Shown here one piece after another: positions 1 through 12,108 of a DNA stretch of 64,000 nucleotides. A program made the translations under genes and the position numbers. Source of the DNA: Burhinus oedicnemus (Eukaryota; Chordata; Aves; Charadriiformes; Burhinidae); the NCBI GenBank assembly GCA_008921705.1, contig VFFE01007570.1, forward strand, positions 681,915-745,914, given 5' to 3'. The stretch's first letter is position 1, and each line of letters starts with the position of its first letter. Below the pieces are notes generated by a model, which was not told the DNA's origin, searched no databases, and saw nothing but the letters and a program-made list of their open reading frames with translations.

Positions 1-2489
1 GGAGCATCCCTTACATGGCAGAAAACTTTCTTTGTGGGACAGATTGTATGTTATTATTGACCACGGCTGAGGAAAAAATCTCCTGAAAACCAGCTAAGCA
101 ATTCTGAAAATCAGCCTTAGGATGACTCAAACAGGCCATTGAGAAAGCAAGGTGCATGGATTCCGGATTTATTTTATATAACTTGCTTAGCCGATATGTA
201 TTGCCAGTCACAGAACTCGATGCGCTTAGCTATGGTAGCCTGTCTTTGCCTTTTTTTCCCCACAGTCTTAATTTCCCAACTCTCTCAACCTGTTGCTCCA
301 TCTCAACTCGTAAGGTCTACGGCATGCCGCTGCAATCTCTGATACAAGAGGAAGCCCCCTCTAAGTGGGGTTCCACAGGGTACTTTCATGCAGAGAAGTA
401 TCGCTGGATTGAATTATATGTGTAAAAACTAGCAGAGCTCTGGAAGAATTCAGCAGCGGTAGGGCTTATGCAGAGGCAGAGGAAGTTGCAACACCCGTGT
501 AAGATGTGACACTTCCAGAGGCTTTGGCAGGACTCCGCTCTGCGTGTCTGCTACACAGATACAAACGCGCAGCACATGCTTCTCTGCAGAGCCGTTAGCC
601 ACTGTCTTGCTACAATGGATGAAGACAGTTATTGGGCAGAAAGCATCACGTCCCAGGACTTACTCATCAGTTGCAAGGAAACACTGTCTCATCCTGTGGA
701 CTAGCTCTCATCTGCACACCTATGTTAAGTACATTTAATGTGCGAAGAAACAGATATGGTCTGAAACCTCCACGATACACAGATCCTGAAACAGTTTCAA
801 GTAGGATCTTATTTGTGCATTTCAGTGCTTGTTAATCATATTCATTCACATTCCTAGCAGGCATATGGGGAGAGTCTATACAGAAGCCAGCCAAGAGGAA
901 GAAGCAACTAAAATAAACAGATGGGTGGACAGGGAGGAAATAATATTAAGTAGTTAAACACATAATATAGTGTCTGGAGAGAAAAATAAAAGGGCTAAGA
1001 AAAAAATATCAGGCAAGAACCCTTCTCTCCTTCCTTATAACACACACGGAGCAAGTGATAAGGGCTCTTGGGGAAAATTGTAAAGTGTCTGTAAACAAAT
1101 ACAGAGATTATAAAGATGAATATAAGGGACATAACAGCACATGCAGAGGGGTCAGACTCCATTTTCTGTTACCCTGGAATAAATAAAAATAACTTTACTG
1201 GCTTTCAGTGAGGTTCTTCTAGATTTACACTAACATAATTGAAAGCAGAATCTGGCCCAGAAAGTGGATTCTTGAATTTAACCAAAACATTATGATGAAG
1301 TGAAAAATCAGCAGAGGCTAAAATAGTGATGGATATAAACTCCAGCTGGTCAAATAATGAAAGACAGATTCATGAAGATGTGACTCAAATCTGATTTTTT
1401 TGCTACCAATGGAGTCATACTCTTCATTATTCTCCTAGTCTCCTATTTAAAAGTTTAGTCATCCAGACATGGTAAGGAAACAATACCATGTGAAAACTGT
1501 AAACATAGTAAACAATTCACCAAATGAACCATCTGAACTACACAGGAAAAATTGAAGAATTCATTATCAGTAATCAGTAGAGTGCAGGGAAAGTAACTCA
1601 CAAGGAGACAAAAAAATTCTTTACTTCTTTGATTCCTCTATTACTACTCAGGCAGCTCTGGTGTGAACATGCTCTCAGTAAGCACAGGGCATCACCAGCA
1701 AAAGGAGGAAAAGGCAGATCTTTAACTCCAGGGTTGAAAATCTGTTTTATGCAGAACACATAGCAAAAATACCATAATATATGGTACTCCTTAGTGCTAC
1801 TGAGACCACTCATAGAAATGGTGGCAACAAAGAAGGGACGAGCCTATTTGGCATTGCATTATCTCTATTCCAGTTCAGCAAAACCCCCTTCCTAGCATGT
1901 TAGTACGAATCTAGCAATAGTACTCATCACAGAATAATGAAGAACCTTGAAACACTGGTAACCACAGGACAGAAGCATAAAAAATCCAGTGTCTGGACTG
2001 GATCCAACCTGCTCGGTATAACTTGAGTTCTCAGAATTTCACATTGTGTTTTAAATGCATGTCTTTAGTCTGTGTAGCTACAAATAAAAGGAGATGTAGT
2101 CTTACTGGAAACCGCTAAGCATTGCCTTTCTGTCTGTCAGAAAGAGAGAAAAAAACTAAGAAGGACATGAAATAAAACTGAAATGAGCAAAACAGGCACA
2201 TCTTGAAAAATGCCCACTGAGCTACCGCTCATTTGGAGCCTTCTACCCAATGGGAACTTCATGGTTGTGCCCATGAAAGCAGAAAGTCTGCGTTTTTTGG
2301 AAGAGGGTAACGTTTGCTGTTTAGATGCAACAGAGGAAAGAACAATGATGCAGCTCTGCTGATCCCAAATGGGGCAGATTTTCTGGGCTTTTAGGCTCCC
2401 AGAAGGTTTTTGTGAGCATGTGGTCCTTCCTTTTTGTTGTGAGTTGGTCTGGACTGGCCACTGAAACAGACGACAGATGCTCATCCCCA
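1..2489. other. Non-coding sequence, no feature recognised
   Basis: AT-rich single-copy-looking DNA. I see no repeat family, RNA gene or credible exon. Open stretches here are short and do not resemble known proteins. The part next to 2490 could contain the outer edge of the LTR that follows, whose end I could not fix. Confidence 0.5.
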
Positions 2490-3029
2490 CCTCTCTCTCC
2501 AAGGAGAGGAGGGAGGGAGAGAAAGAGATTTATGCGTTTAGAAGAAACTAAACTACTTTAATGAAATATTAATAATAAATTAAAAAGAAAATAATGAAAT
2601 ATATACTATATATACAAAACCATGTCAAGCTCCCAGGATGACGATCATGCCACCAGCAGGCACAGGGAAAGTCCCAGACTGGACTCAGTGATGGATGGCA
2701 ACTGGATTCTGGATCTTGATTCAAGAATGCACAGATAGGGATCAAAGACAGACAAACAGACAGAGTCCTTCTCAGACACTGGTCATTGAAGAAAGAGGGC
2801 TGACCCTTTGATCCCTCAGCTTTTATACTGAGCATGAGGCAGATGGGATGGAATACCCTGTTGGTCAGTTTTGGGTCACCTGTCCTGTCCGCTCCTCCCC
2901 ACAGGTGTGACACCTCTATGCTTTTCCGCTTCCAACCCTCCAATGGGGCAAATAACAAAGTTGGCTGCCCTTGGGTGTTACAGCAATAAGTATAAGCAAG
3001 AGCCTCTCTGCATCCCATTCCTTGGCATA
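2490..3029 (-). mobile_element. Truncated avian endogenous retrovirus LTR (LTR-A)
   Basis: This is a retroviral long terminal repeat of a kind I recognise from bird genomes, lying in minus orientation. Seen directly: a minus-strand TATA box (TATAAAA) at 2821-2827, a pyrimidine/GC-richer upstream half (2830-3029) and an AT-rich downstream half with runs of AATAAT-type sequence (2570-2610). The 540-bp size and the order of parts fit an LTR promoter plus polyadenylation region. The upstream (U3) end is cut off near 3029, where a CR1 tail begins, so this copy is truncated and no target-site duplication can be found. The left end is approximate. No primer-binding site or retroviral gene is visible next to it. 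The 173-codon minus-strand open frame across it is fortuitous. Confidence 0.65.
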
Positions 3030-3058
3030 AATTCATAGAATCATAGAATGGTTTAGGT
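3030..3058 (-). mobile_element. Stub of CR1 LINE 3' tail
   Basis: The stretch contains two copies of the CATAGAAT unit followed by GGTTTAGGT. In reverse complement this is the CR1 3' terminus (ACCTAAACC followed by ATTCTATG repeats). Only about 29 bp remain. It directly abuts the truncated LTR at 2490-3029, so it is either an extremely 5'-truncated insertion or the remnant left by a deletion. Confidence 0.6.
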
Positions 3059-5089
3059 CTTATCTCTCTGAGAGCAAAAAGTGTCTCCACAATATGCTGT
3101 TAATTTCAGAGAGTTCAGTTAGTCAGAAGAGACTTAGCTGCAAAGCAAAATTACTAAACAGAAAATTGGTTCTGTTTTACCTCAAACCAGGACACCTTTT
3201 CAGTCCTGCCGCCTTCTCTCCCATCTGAAAGTTTTAGATAAGTGTTAAACTGCAGTGATTCAGTGAATCAAATGTTCATCTCTTGAGACTTGGAGAAGAC
3301 AGGGGAAATACCATAACTTAAATGAGCAAACACAAAGCCTATCTTTCTAGACTTACTTAGGATAATGCAGTATATGTATTTTCTCTGTGAGGTTTTCTTC
3401 CCCTCCTCTGTCCCATCCCCCAGGAAATATGGATACTCTACACATTCACCCAGATGTTGCCATCCACAGCACACAGCTGTAAATACTGGGAATGTAATAG
3501 ATTTCTTTTTCTTAAGTGTAAAAATAAGTATAAAGGAAGGGGAGGAGCTGGGAGGCTTAATTATTGTCTTTCAGAGGTGCAGAAAAGTCTGAGGGGACTC
3601 ACTTTTATGAAGAGACAATGATTTTATTTTGCTGTAGTTCATGCGGGGAGTGGAGAGGGAGTTCTGTAAAAGAAAATAAAAACATGACTGCTCTGAGTCT
3701 GCTTGTCTGGGAATTACTTTGGGTTGCTGCTGGGAGCAAGGAAAAGATATCTGGAGGAGGAGAAAATGGCAATATTAAGCCACAGGGTCTTGAGAAGAGT
3801 GGAAACAGAGTGCAGTGAAGCACAAAGTGTGCTGGGCTCCTCAGGCTGGGCTGTGCTGGTGTAATGCTAAATCGTTGACTTCCTAAAGCCACGAGGAAGA
3901 AATTGGGCTGAATCTTCATGTAGACTTTGGAAACACACATTTCTTTCTTAGAAGATAGGTGTAACTACAGTTACACCACATCTCTGTCTGTTATTATTTC
4001 CAAGTTTCTGAACCCACAAAAAAATTTAAAGTCATTTCAGTTATAAGTAGTTAATAATTTTAAATGGTGGAATGCAGGTTTTATTCGCAGTTCATAACAA
4101 GCTCCTCTATCTCTCAGGATTTAAAACTTTTACCATCAGTATGCACTTCCCACTAAGAGCAGTGACATTTTTTTCTATTCAGATTGGCTTAATATCTCAT
4201 TATTTGTTGCAAAAGAGAACCTTTTGTAGACTTACAGGCTTACAACCTTACAGGCTGCAAATTATGATATTTTCCACAAGCCATTCAGAACTGTACTTGG
4301 GTGTTTAAAAGAAATACCCAGAGCTTTACACTGCCTGCATTATCCCTCAGAAGATGAGCACAAACTCACACTAAATTCAGGGTTAGATTTAGAAATGAAC
4401 ATTTGTCATCATTCTTCATAGTATATGATAGATTGTTTTCTGCATTGAAAGCATGTACCTGAAATTTCCTGACTTGTACATTCCCCCAGAAGTGGTTGTA
4501 CTGTGCTGTGATCTCCATTTTTGGATGAGTTACTGCCATAGTCTGTCCGAAGGGTTCACATGAACTCGTTATTTTGGAGTAAATGGCTCTTTGCCCCCAA
4601 ATGAGTAGAATGGATGAGAAACAGGAATTTTATTTTCAACAATTTTTACTTGCAGATTTGAAGTTTCCTCTATATTTTTGATTAAAGAATGATGCTCTCT
4701 ACTACTGGGAAGATCCCCATATTCTGTGTTTGTGTTTAACTGCCACTTGTAAGAATTATGCAGACACATCAGTAGGAAAAATGCAGTTCTTCAGTTGTGT
4801 TCAGAAAACATGGGGATAGCTTTTCTTTATTATTATTGGTCTAAAAAGCATTAGTATTGACTTACAGATGGTCACCTATGCTGGAAGCTTATGAAAGAAT
4901 CTTAAATTGTGGAAAGATTATTCTAAATTTAGGGAAGCATCAACTCCCTAATGCTAAAGGTGGAGTCATGCTGCTAAACATATTAGTATTTCTTAATTCA
5001 AACACCTGTTCTGCCCGAAAGATACATAAAAAAAGCTCTTATTTATTGCTTGCATCTCCATTTCAGATTTAATCTCACTATAAATTCAT
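3059..5089. other. Non-coding sequence, no feature recognised
   Basis: No repeat family or exon recognised. A purine-rich patch near 3530-3800 creates short open frames on both strands that look fortuitous. Confidence 0.45.
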
Positions 5090-5440
5090 CTCATGTTAAT
5101 TTATGTGCAAACAAAGACACACACATTTTAAATATCCGAAATGCTGGAAATAAACTTATTTTTAATTTTGTGCTTGTTTTCCATTTGTCAACCAGCAAAT
5201 GAAAGGACTGAATAAATCATGCACTAATTGCCAGCGGTGCTAAATTTAGTGTGAGATCTGGAATCCTTTTGATCAAAACCGCTGAATATGAAATCGTCCT
5301 CAGCTCTCTAGGCAACTTTATCCGCCTTTCTATTCTCCATCTGTCAGTCACCTGGGAATTTGTGAACTATTCCATATGTCAGGCTTGTCAATCACAATGG
5401 AATGTGGGAACTATCTGCCTACTGCATAGGAATTCTTGTT
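5090..5440. promoter_or_regulatory. Candidate cis-regulatory element (motif-dense)
   Basis: Seen directly: a perfect 12-bp palindrome TTTTGATCAAAA at 5267-5278, which resembles back-to-back TCF/LEF half sites. A compact cluster at 5394-5410 overlaps a SOX-type ACAATGG, a TEAD-type GGAATGT and an RBPJ-type TGTGGGAA. An E-box CACCTG lies near 5349. The region is free of recognisable repeats and has balanced composition unlike the microsatellite-rich flanks. Whether it is conserved or active is inference; motif matches alone are weak evidence. Confidence 0.25.
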
Positions 5441-8400
5441 AAAAATTAATCTGCATTAAACTAGATGTTCTATATTTTGAATACCGTATTGTTTAGTGTT
5501 GCTAAACATTTTTACCTATATAAGGCTAATGAGAAATTATATTTGACATGGTTATTTGGATATGTTTTTGTAAGTTTTTTTATATATACACATAGAATTT
5601 TTTTCACTACTTCTGGAAGACTTGGGAAATGTTGGTTTTATCATCTATTTCAGTGGTTCTGAGTTTTCTCAATCAGTTCCTCAGGGTGTGGAATTTTAGA
5701 TTCTTTTTCTCAACCCAAAGGCAATTGGCACTTTTAAAGAGGGGGTAAGGAAGTTTGTTGCAGCCACCTTTAACTGGATGAACTTAGGGGAAACAAAAGA
5801 TTCTCTCCAGTCCCCTTCCATGTGTTTTGTTAGAACTTGTTGAACAATTGAACCCAGACATTTCAAATGTATAATCTACGTTAACAAAGACAAAACAAGG
5901 ACGTGGACAGTTGCTTCACCAAATGATAAGTTGTGGGAGCTTCTATTTTGACTTAAAGAAATCTTATTAAAAAATTCTGTTTGCTTTTCCTGTATTTTCA
6001 TAAGGAATGATTTAAATACAGCTTCTGTTACAACTGGGTGAGCTATGGATGTATTTATTAAATCTTCTGCTATTAATAAATGTTGGAACACTTCTTCAAT
6101 TAAAGTTGAGTTCACATCATTTTAAGTGAAACTAACTCTATTCAATTGAAAATTTCCAAAGAAAATTGAAAGCATACCACAGTATCAAATAGCCTTTCCA
6201 ATAAATACTCCAAAATTCAGATTCATGGTTATGCTGTTGCATTACATGCAATTGGGTTTGGTGTGGAAGGAGCAACTCACTGGACAGCTCCAAGGGATCC
6301 TTTGGTGACTTGTTTTCTTGTGCCGGACCTTCCCCTTATTGCCCTGTGTCTTGCTGACATATTTTCCAGTTAGTCACCCACTTCCACTGGTTGGCAAATT
6401 CAGGTGGGATCTGTTTGCTGGGAGCTGAGGTTTCATTCACCTGAAGCTCATCTGGCTTTTCTTGGGCACAGAGGGAACACCTACTGAACATGCACTTGGA
6501 GCCGTAGCTCCCGCAGTCCACGCGGGACCAACACAGCACCTCTCTGCCTTTAGCCACTGCACTGCTATGCTAAGAGTAATGCTTTTATCCAAATTACCGA
6601 TATACTCAAGTTATCACTGACAGAAGTCTTAAATTTTGTACTTTTTGCCTTTTCTACTTCTGTGGCAGCAACATTGCACAAACGTCATTTTTGCTTTTAA
6701 TGTTCTCATTAAAAGAAAATGTAAAGCTTATACATGTTTAAACCATGAAATAAATACATATATTTCTGTATGACATTTAAAAGCAAGAAAATATCAAAAT
6801 CAAGTTTCTCCTTTATCTTCAGTATAAGGAAGAAATGTTTGAAGATGATTTAAAGGATATTTGCAAGCATAACGTATATCAATTTTTAAAAAGTTATTTA
6901 TCATATGAAAAGGCAGATATGTAATGACAAATGATGTTCCTCAAACTTCTAATACATTCCTTGATAATTCTAAGTTGGGAGGAAAAAAATATATTTTGCT
7001 GCAATGAATGCTAATACAAATTGTTTCTCTTATTACTTTCTGTCTCAGTATCATTTGTTAAGGAACGTAAATAGTGAAATTTACTTTTTACTTTAATTTT
7101 GACTGTGTTACTATGAAGTTTTATTTTTTTCTATTTCAAGCTTGAGAAAGGTCTTGTATATCTAAAAGTTTGACCATTTCTTCCAACTCTATCAGCTGGT
7201 CAAACAAAAGCTATAACATACCTTTACAAGCTTTTCATAACTTGTATTCCATAGCCTCACTCAGAACCTAAGGACAGTTTTACACTGTCTTCTATATAGT
7301 TTACTTCTTCTTTCCTATACTTTACTTCTGGCCTTTAAAATTTCAAATATTTGTGCAAACACCACCGCCCTGCTTGTAGCCATCTTCTGAACCTCTGAAA
7401 CCTCTGAAATGTGGGAACTTCATATATATTTCTGAGAAATTTTTTGGTGCTTTGTCATTATGTGAGCAATTTCACTAAGTTCCTCCTTTATGGTTGTTAA
7501 CAGTGTCATATTCTAAGAAGGTGCATATTATTCAAAGTAAAATAGCACATGATATAGATACATAACACTGTGAACACATGCAGTGCCATTTAAGGCCATG
7601 GACTACAGACTCAGCTCAAATGAAAACAGTCTTCAGGAACAAGGTTTGGTTCTAAATTCTCCTTTCAACTTGAAAGTTAAACAGGTTTTGTTACGCTTTA
7701 TTTTTGCTCCCTTTTAACCTTACTGAAACTCATGAAAGAACTTTGCCTCTAATCTCATGACTTCTTACATTTTTATTACAATCTTCCAGTTAGGACTGTA
7801 CTACAAGGCTTTCTGTAGGAACAGACATGTTGTGTTGCTTGGGTAAAAATCTTTTACTACGGTGACTTCTCCAGAGAAGCTTACTAGTCTGGAGGGAAAC
7901 TATTTTCCCTTTCATAGTCCAAGAACTTTTGTATCCATCAAACTGTAGCCATCTCAACATTTTGTCACTTCACCTATGCACTACCTTCATGACCTATTTT
8001 TTGTTGCCTTAAAATGAGGCTTGGTGTGTCAGTGGATGCCTCAACCAGATGCTGGTTCAGTTGCTCTTCAAGGGAAAATTAGTAGGAACAGTTGTACCTT
8101 ATATTGACTAACCATTACTGGATGGGAAAAGCAATCCGAGTGTATCCTTACCTCCAAATGCCAATGATTTTAGGCAGAATGAAGGAAATTAAAGCTCAGT
8201 GTCACCATTGCAGACAGACAAAAAAGCATAATGCACTAGGTGACTCAATAGTTGCCTGAAGTATATAGCTGTCCCAAACCTGTTGGCTGGTCTAGGTAGG
8301 CACTCTCTATCTCTGTCTCCCTCCAGCCTTCACTTGCAATTCTAGATCAGTCTTCAGGACAATTGACAGAGCCTGGAGGCTAGGTTCACAAACAGCTCAG

Positions 8401-8495
8401 CCTCACACTGCTTGACAAATATATTTTGAAACAGAAACCGTTCTGACGTAACAATGGCCTCCCTGATTTTTTCACTCAATTTTACAACAGAAAAG
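5441..8495. other. Non-coding sequence; minus-strand open stretches of unknown meaning
   Basis: Two neighbouring minus-strand open stretches lie at 6336-6557 (73 codons) and 5876-6115 (79 codons). They are in different frames with stops between, and I cannot match either to a family. Nothing else is recognised. Confidence 0.4.
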
Positions 8496-8513
8496 TAAAT
8501 AAATAAATAAATA
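8496..8513. repeat. (TAAA)n microsatellite
   Basis: Short tandem TAAA units, about four and a half copies. Confidence 0.8.
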
Positions 8514-8874
8514 TTTTCAAAAGTTTACTTTCAATTGCTAAATATTTTTAACTCTTCCAGCAGTACTTTGCATTGAGGACTGTTCTCCCAGGAGCATCAG
8601 GCAGCTTTGTGTCCCAAGCACTGAGGGAGCTGATCTGCACCCCCTGGGATGTCACCTGCTCCCTCAGCAACTGGTTCCTCCCCCACAGGCTGCTGTGATG
8701 TCCTTCTCTGACATCACCACTTTGTCCAAGTGGGCCTGGCTCTGGCACAGGGGTAAACAGAGGGGTAGTCAAAGAACAAAGCATTGCATAATTAAACACA
8801 TATAAAAAATAAGCAGCCAGAAATTAACAAGAGCATTCTATACTATCTTGAAATGTCAACTTGATACATGTATT

Positions 8875-8956
8875 CATATATATATTTATGTATTTATTAT
8901 TATAAATAATTATATATTTGTGTGTGTATATATATATACACACACATACACACACT
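8875..8956. repeat. TA/TG/CA microsatellite with 28-bp perfect palindrome
   Basis: A compound dinucleotide tract. Positions 8919-8946 read (TG)4, then (TA)6, then (CA)4, which is its own reverse complement over 28 bp. It could extrude as a cruciform, with Z-DNA-prone arms. Confidence 0.85.
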
Positions 8957-11900
8957 CATGGGTCTTTTCTGTTTCTATTACAGTGTATGTGTTCTGGTAA
9001 TGCTTTCGATATTTTTCATTCAGAGCACTCAAAAACATGCCTCGAATTAATGCATTACAATAGGTAAGAGGGTGAGTATGTAGGAAAATTGAACTATCTA
9101 AAGCTGGGCAAAGGCAGCTGTCCCTTTCTATGTAAGAATGCTGTGTAGTCCTGTGATGGTGCCGAGAACTTCCAGCAAAGGAGCATGAGCTGCAGGGGAA
9201 GCGAAGGAGAGAGCAAGGAAATTTCAGCAACCTCTTCCCTCAGTGTGCTGCCCCTGATCCCTGAGCACAGCATAGTTTCATCTTGGCTTTTAGTTGTGAG
9301 AATGTGGTTTTGCTGAGAAAAGATTCTTAATGGTGAGAAAGGAATAAGCTTTACTGTTCTGAGAGATACCACAAGTTCTAAAGGCTCTATTTAGAAAATA
9401 TATGAGGAAAAGAGGGAAGTTAAAGGTGCTACGTATGATTTTAGCAAAGAGTCATTCTTCCTGTCCCTTACAGCAGAACATTTTCTGTGATGGATGTATT
9501 TCCATGTCTGCATGTTTTGGGTGTAGCAAATTATCCATGAAACTACAGATTTACTGTGAATTAAGAGAAACGCAGATCTATGACACTACAGGTGTTAATA
9601 TATTTTCCTTTGATTGTCATTAGCCAAAACAAATAACATTTCGAAAAGGGAAGGAGAAATTATCTACCTATAGAAAAAGAGAAAGCTGTCCTAGATAGAA
9701 AGATCACACATCCACCTAAGTTTATATCCAAGAATATGATGTCTTTCATGTGAGTTTGTTTCCTCCACCTACTCAGAATACATATTCATTCTACACAGTG
9801 AAAAAGCATGTTATCTGTATTGGAACCACAGAGGTCATCCAGCCATTTTATCAGGACATGGGGATATTAAAGGAAACAGCGGGCAATTAGTGAAGTGTTG
9901 CACTTTCTTTCTTCCTTACTTTCCCCCCCCCCTTTTCTCTTCTTGTCCTCGTTTCTTGGAAAGGCTGGAAATAATAGTAATAATCGCTCGTCTCCAAAAT
10001 ATAACTTATATGACTGTTTTTCTTCCTGGTTTGTAATCCCACTGTATACTGTAATCATATGGGAAATTCAGCATTTAACAAATGGTGATCATATTTCTTC
10101 TTGATTTTTAGCTGATGTGTGGACACACACAGACACATACACTCACACAAAATGGTTAGCATTAAAAGCTAGCCCTTGCCAAACAGTGCAGTGTTGACCA
10201 TGAAAATGGATATTCTGAGTATAAAGGAAAATCATGATTAGTCTTGTTTTATTTTTGGTGAACTGTGTATTATAAAATACAGCAGCATTAAATTTTTAAA
10301 CAATCTTCTTTTCCCCCTTTCTTTGCTGCTTAAGGATGAGTTAAGCCTTGTGCTGTTGCCTAGCATAAATCCCTTCCTCCTTCTCTCCCTGATTTCCAGC
10401 AATGAGTAAGTGTCACTTCAACTTCTGGCTGAGCACAGCTGATTGGCATCCAGGACAGGAGGGTCTCTCCTGGAGACCACATAAAGATACACTTCAATAT
10501 GAAAGCTCAGCAGTGATACTGAGCTTTCTTGCTCTAAGACATCTTCAGATAAAAATGAGTAGATGCTTAGCCTGCTTCCTTCACTGCTCTTGCCTTCCAC
10601 TTGAGACTGTGGCTTGTGCCCTCACTATTGTGGAGATTTTCAGATGACAGCTACTTGTAGTTGATCCTCAGCCCAATGCCAGAGACAGTCCTTGCTGTCC
10701 ATTCAAAATATTAAGTTAAAGAAAAAGATTTGAGCAGCTCTTGCCTTCTCCAATTGTAAGTGGTGCACTCTGGCTCGTATTACATCATTTGCAAGATGCA
10801 GCTCTTCATCCATAAATAAACTGAAAAAGGGGCTTTACTGTTGGTGAAATATCCAGGCTTGAATCTGACTTATAGCTGCTTTTATTTATTTATTTATTTA
10901 TTCGTTTTGGGGGCAGGTTATCTTGTCTTTTTTAAAAAACAGTGGAAGAACACCAAAGCAGTACTTTGAAAAATGTTACAATGTATAAATAGCACCGCTG
11001 AGAGCAGAACACAGGCTTTGTTGTGTTATCACACAGCAGATCCAACAATATACTACAGATCCATATTGTCAACTGAAATGGAAAAGAAAAACAGTTCAAC
11101 AAGAATGCTTCTTAGGAAAACTACCCAATTTACTTGTGTGTTTCTCAAGGCCAAAGCATCTTATCTTTGCACAAATCGTTCTTCTGTAGTGAGTAACAGC
11201 AATATTTTTTCAAGTGATTTTCTGTTGTATGTCATAACAGGCTTTCTACTGATGTTGCCAAAAAAGCCTCTACCATGATTTTAAACTAGAAAGGGGTACA
11301 CTGTTTTTATACTAGAAGAAAAAAGTCATATACCAGATATATTGTCAGTATTAAGCTCATAGAACCTGAGCAAATACATGGTTTCCATATTAGCAATAAT
11401 GTTTTTAATTCTTTTGCTATAGACTGTGGAGGGGACCCTTTTATTGCACTGTTTTTTGGCCTTCTGATAACTTTTATCAGTCTGAGACCAAATCTTCCTT
11501 CCCCAACAGAAGACAAGTATTCAGCCAGTAATGATCACTTTTTATTGTGTAACCATTACTCAGTTACTCTAGCCAATGCATAGATATTGGCTCAAGTATA
11601 CAAGACCAATTAGAACAGGAACAGTGGCAAGAAAACATAATAATACTTCCTTCAATTTATTAGTTACGGTAAATGGCTTACAACAAACCAAAAAGCCACT
11701 AACAGATTCTGAGACGGATGCATTGCTTCTGTACTGTAGATAATTAAGTGTTTTGGTGGGAATTTGTTCATAGGACTGATATACAATTAGACGAATTTGT
11801 TCACATATCATGTTTCATTGAAGTCTGTATGAGTCTTCTATGCTTGGCAATGGGTCCTGATCCTAGATGCTTTTATGCCTGATTAATTGTCAATATTAGG

Positions 11901-11995
11901 CAGGAGTTTGCTCATTAGCTCCTAGCAGGGCACATCTCAAATTGCAGTGAGCTCCATTTACAGATGATATGCTAACTGTTAATAAACTGCATGGA
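8957..11995. other. Non-coding sequence with short simple repeats
   Basis: Holds a C10 run inside a pyrimidine tract (9903-9950), a CA-rich patch (10120-10150) and a (TTTA)n tract (10881-10902). No exon or RNA gene is recognised. A stretch near 9815-9860 is faintly CR1-tail-like but too short to call. Confidence 0.45.
10881..10902. repeat. (TTTA)n microsatellite
   Basis: About five tandem TTTA units ending in TTCG. Confidence 0.8.
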
Positions 11996-12000
11996 TTGTG

Positions 12001-12108
12001 TGTGTGTGAATCTTAGTTAGCTGGCTATATGCATATACATACATACATAATGCATGTATATACACACACACATACATGCATGTGTGTATATATATACACA
12101 CGCACACA
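12001..12108. repeat. Compound TG/TACA/CA/TA microsatellite
   Basis: TG, TACA, CA and TA tracts follow one another. Nested inverted repeats occur inside: TGCATGTA at 12051-12058 pairs with TACATGCA at 12073-12080. The tract TATACACACA just inside pairs with TGTGTGTATA downstream. Confidence 0.8.

Noticed and set aside
2569..3090. 173-codon minus-strand open frame
   Set aside because: It runs across a non-coding retroviral LTR and its CR1 stub. Its translation has no retroviral or host domain.
9815..9860. Diverged CR1 tail (CAGAGGTCATCCAG block)
   Set aside because: Only a dozen or so matching bases, and no terminal ATTCTATG repeat.
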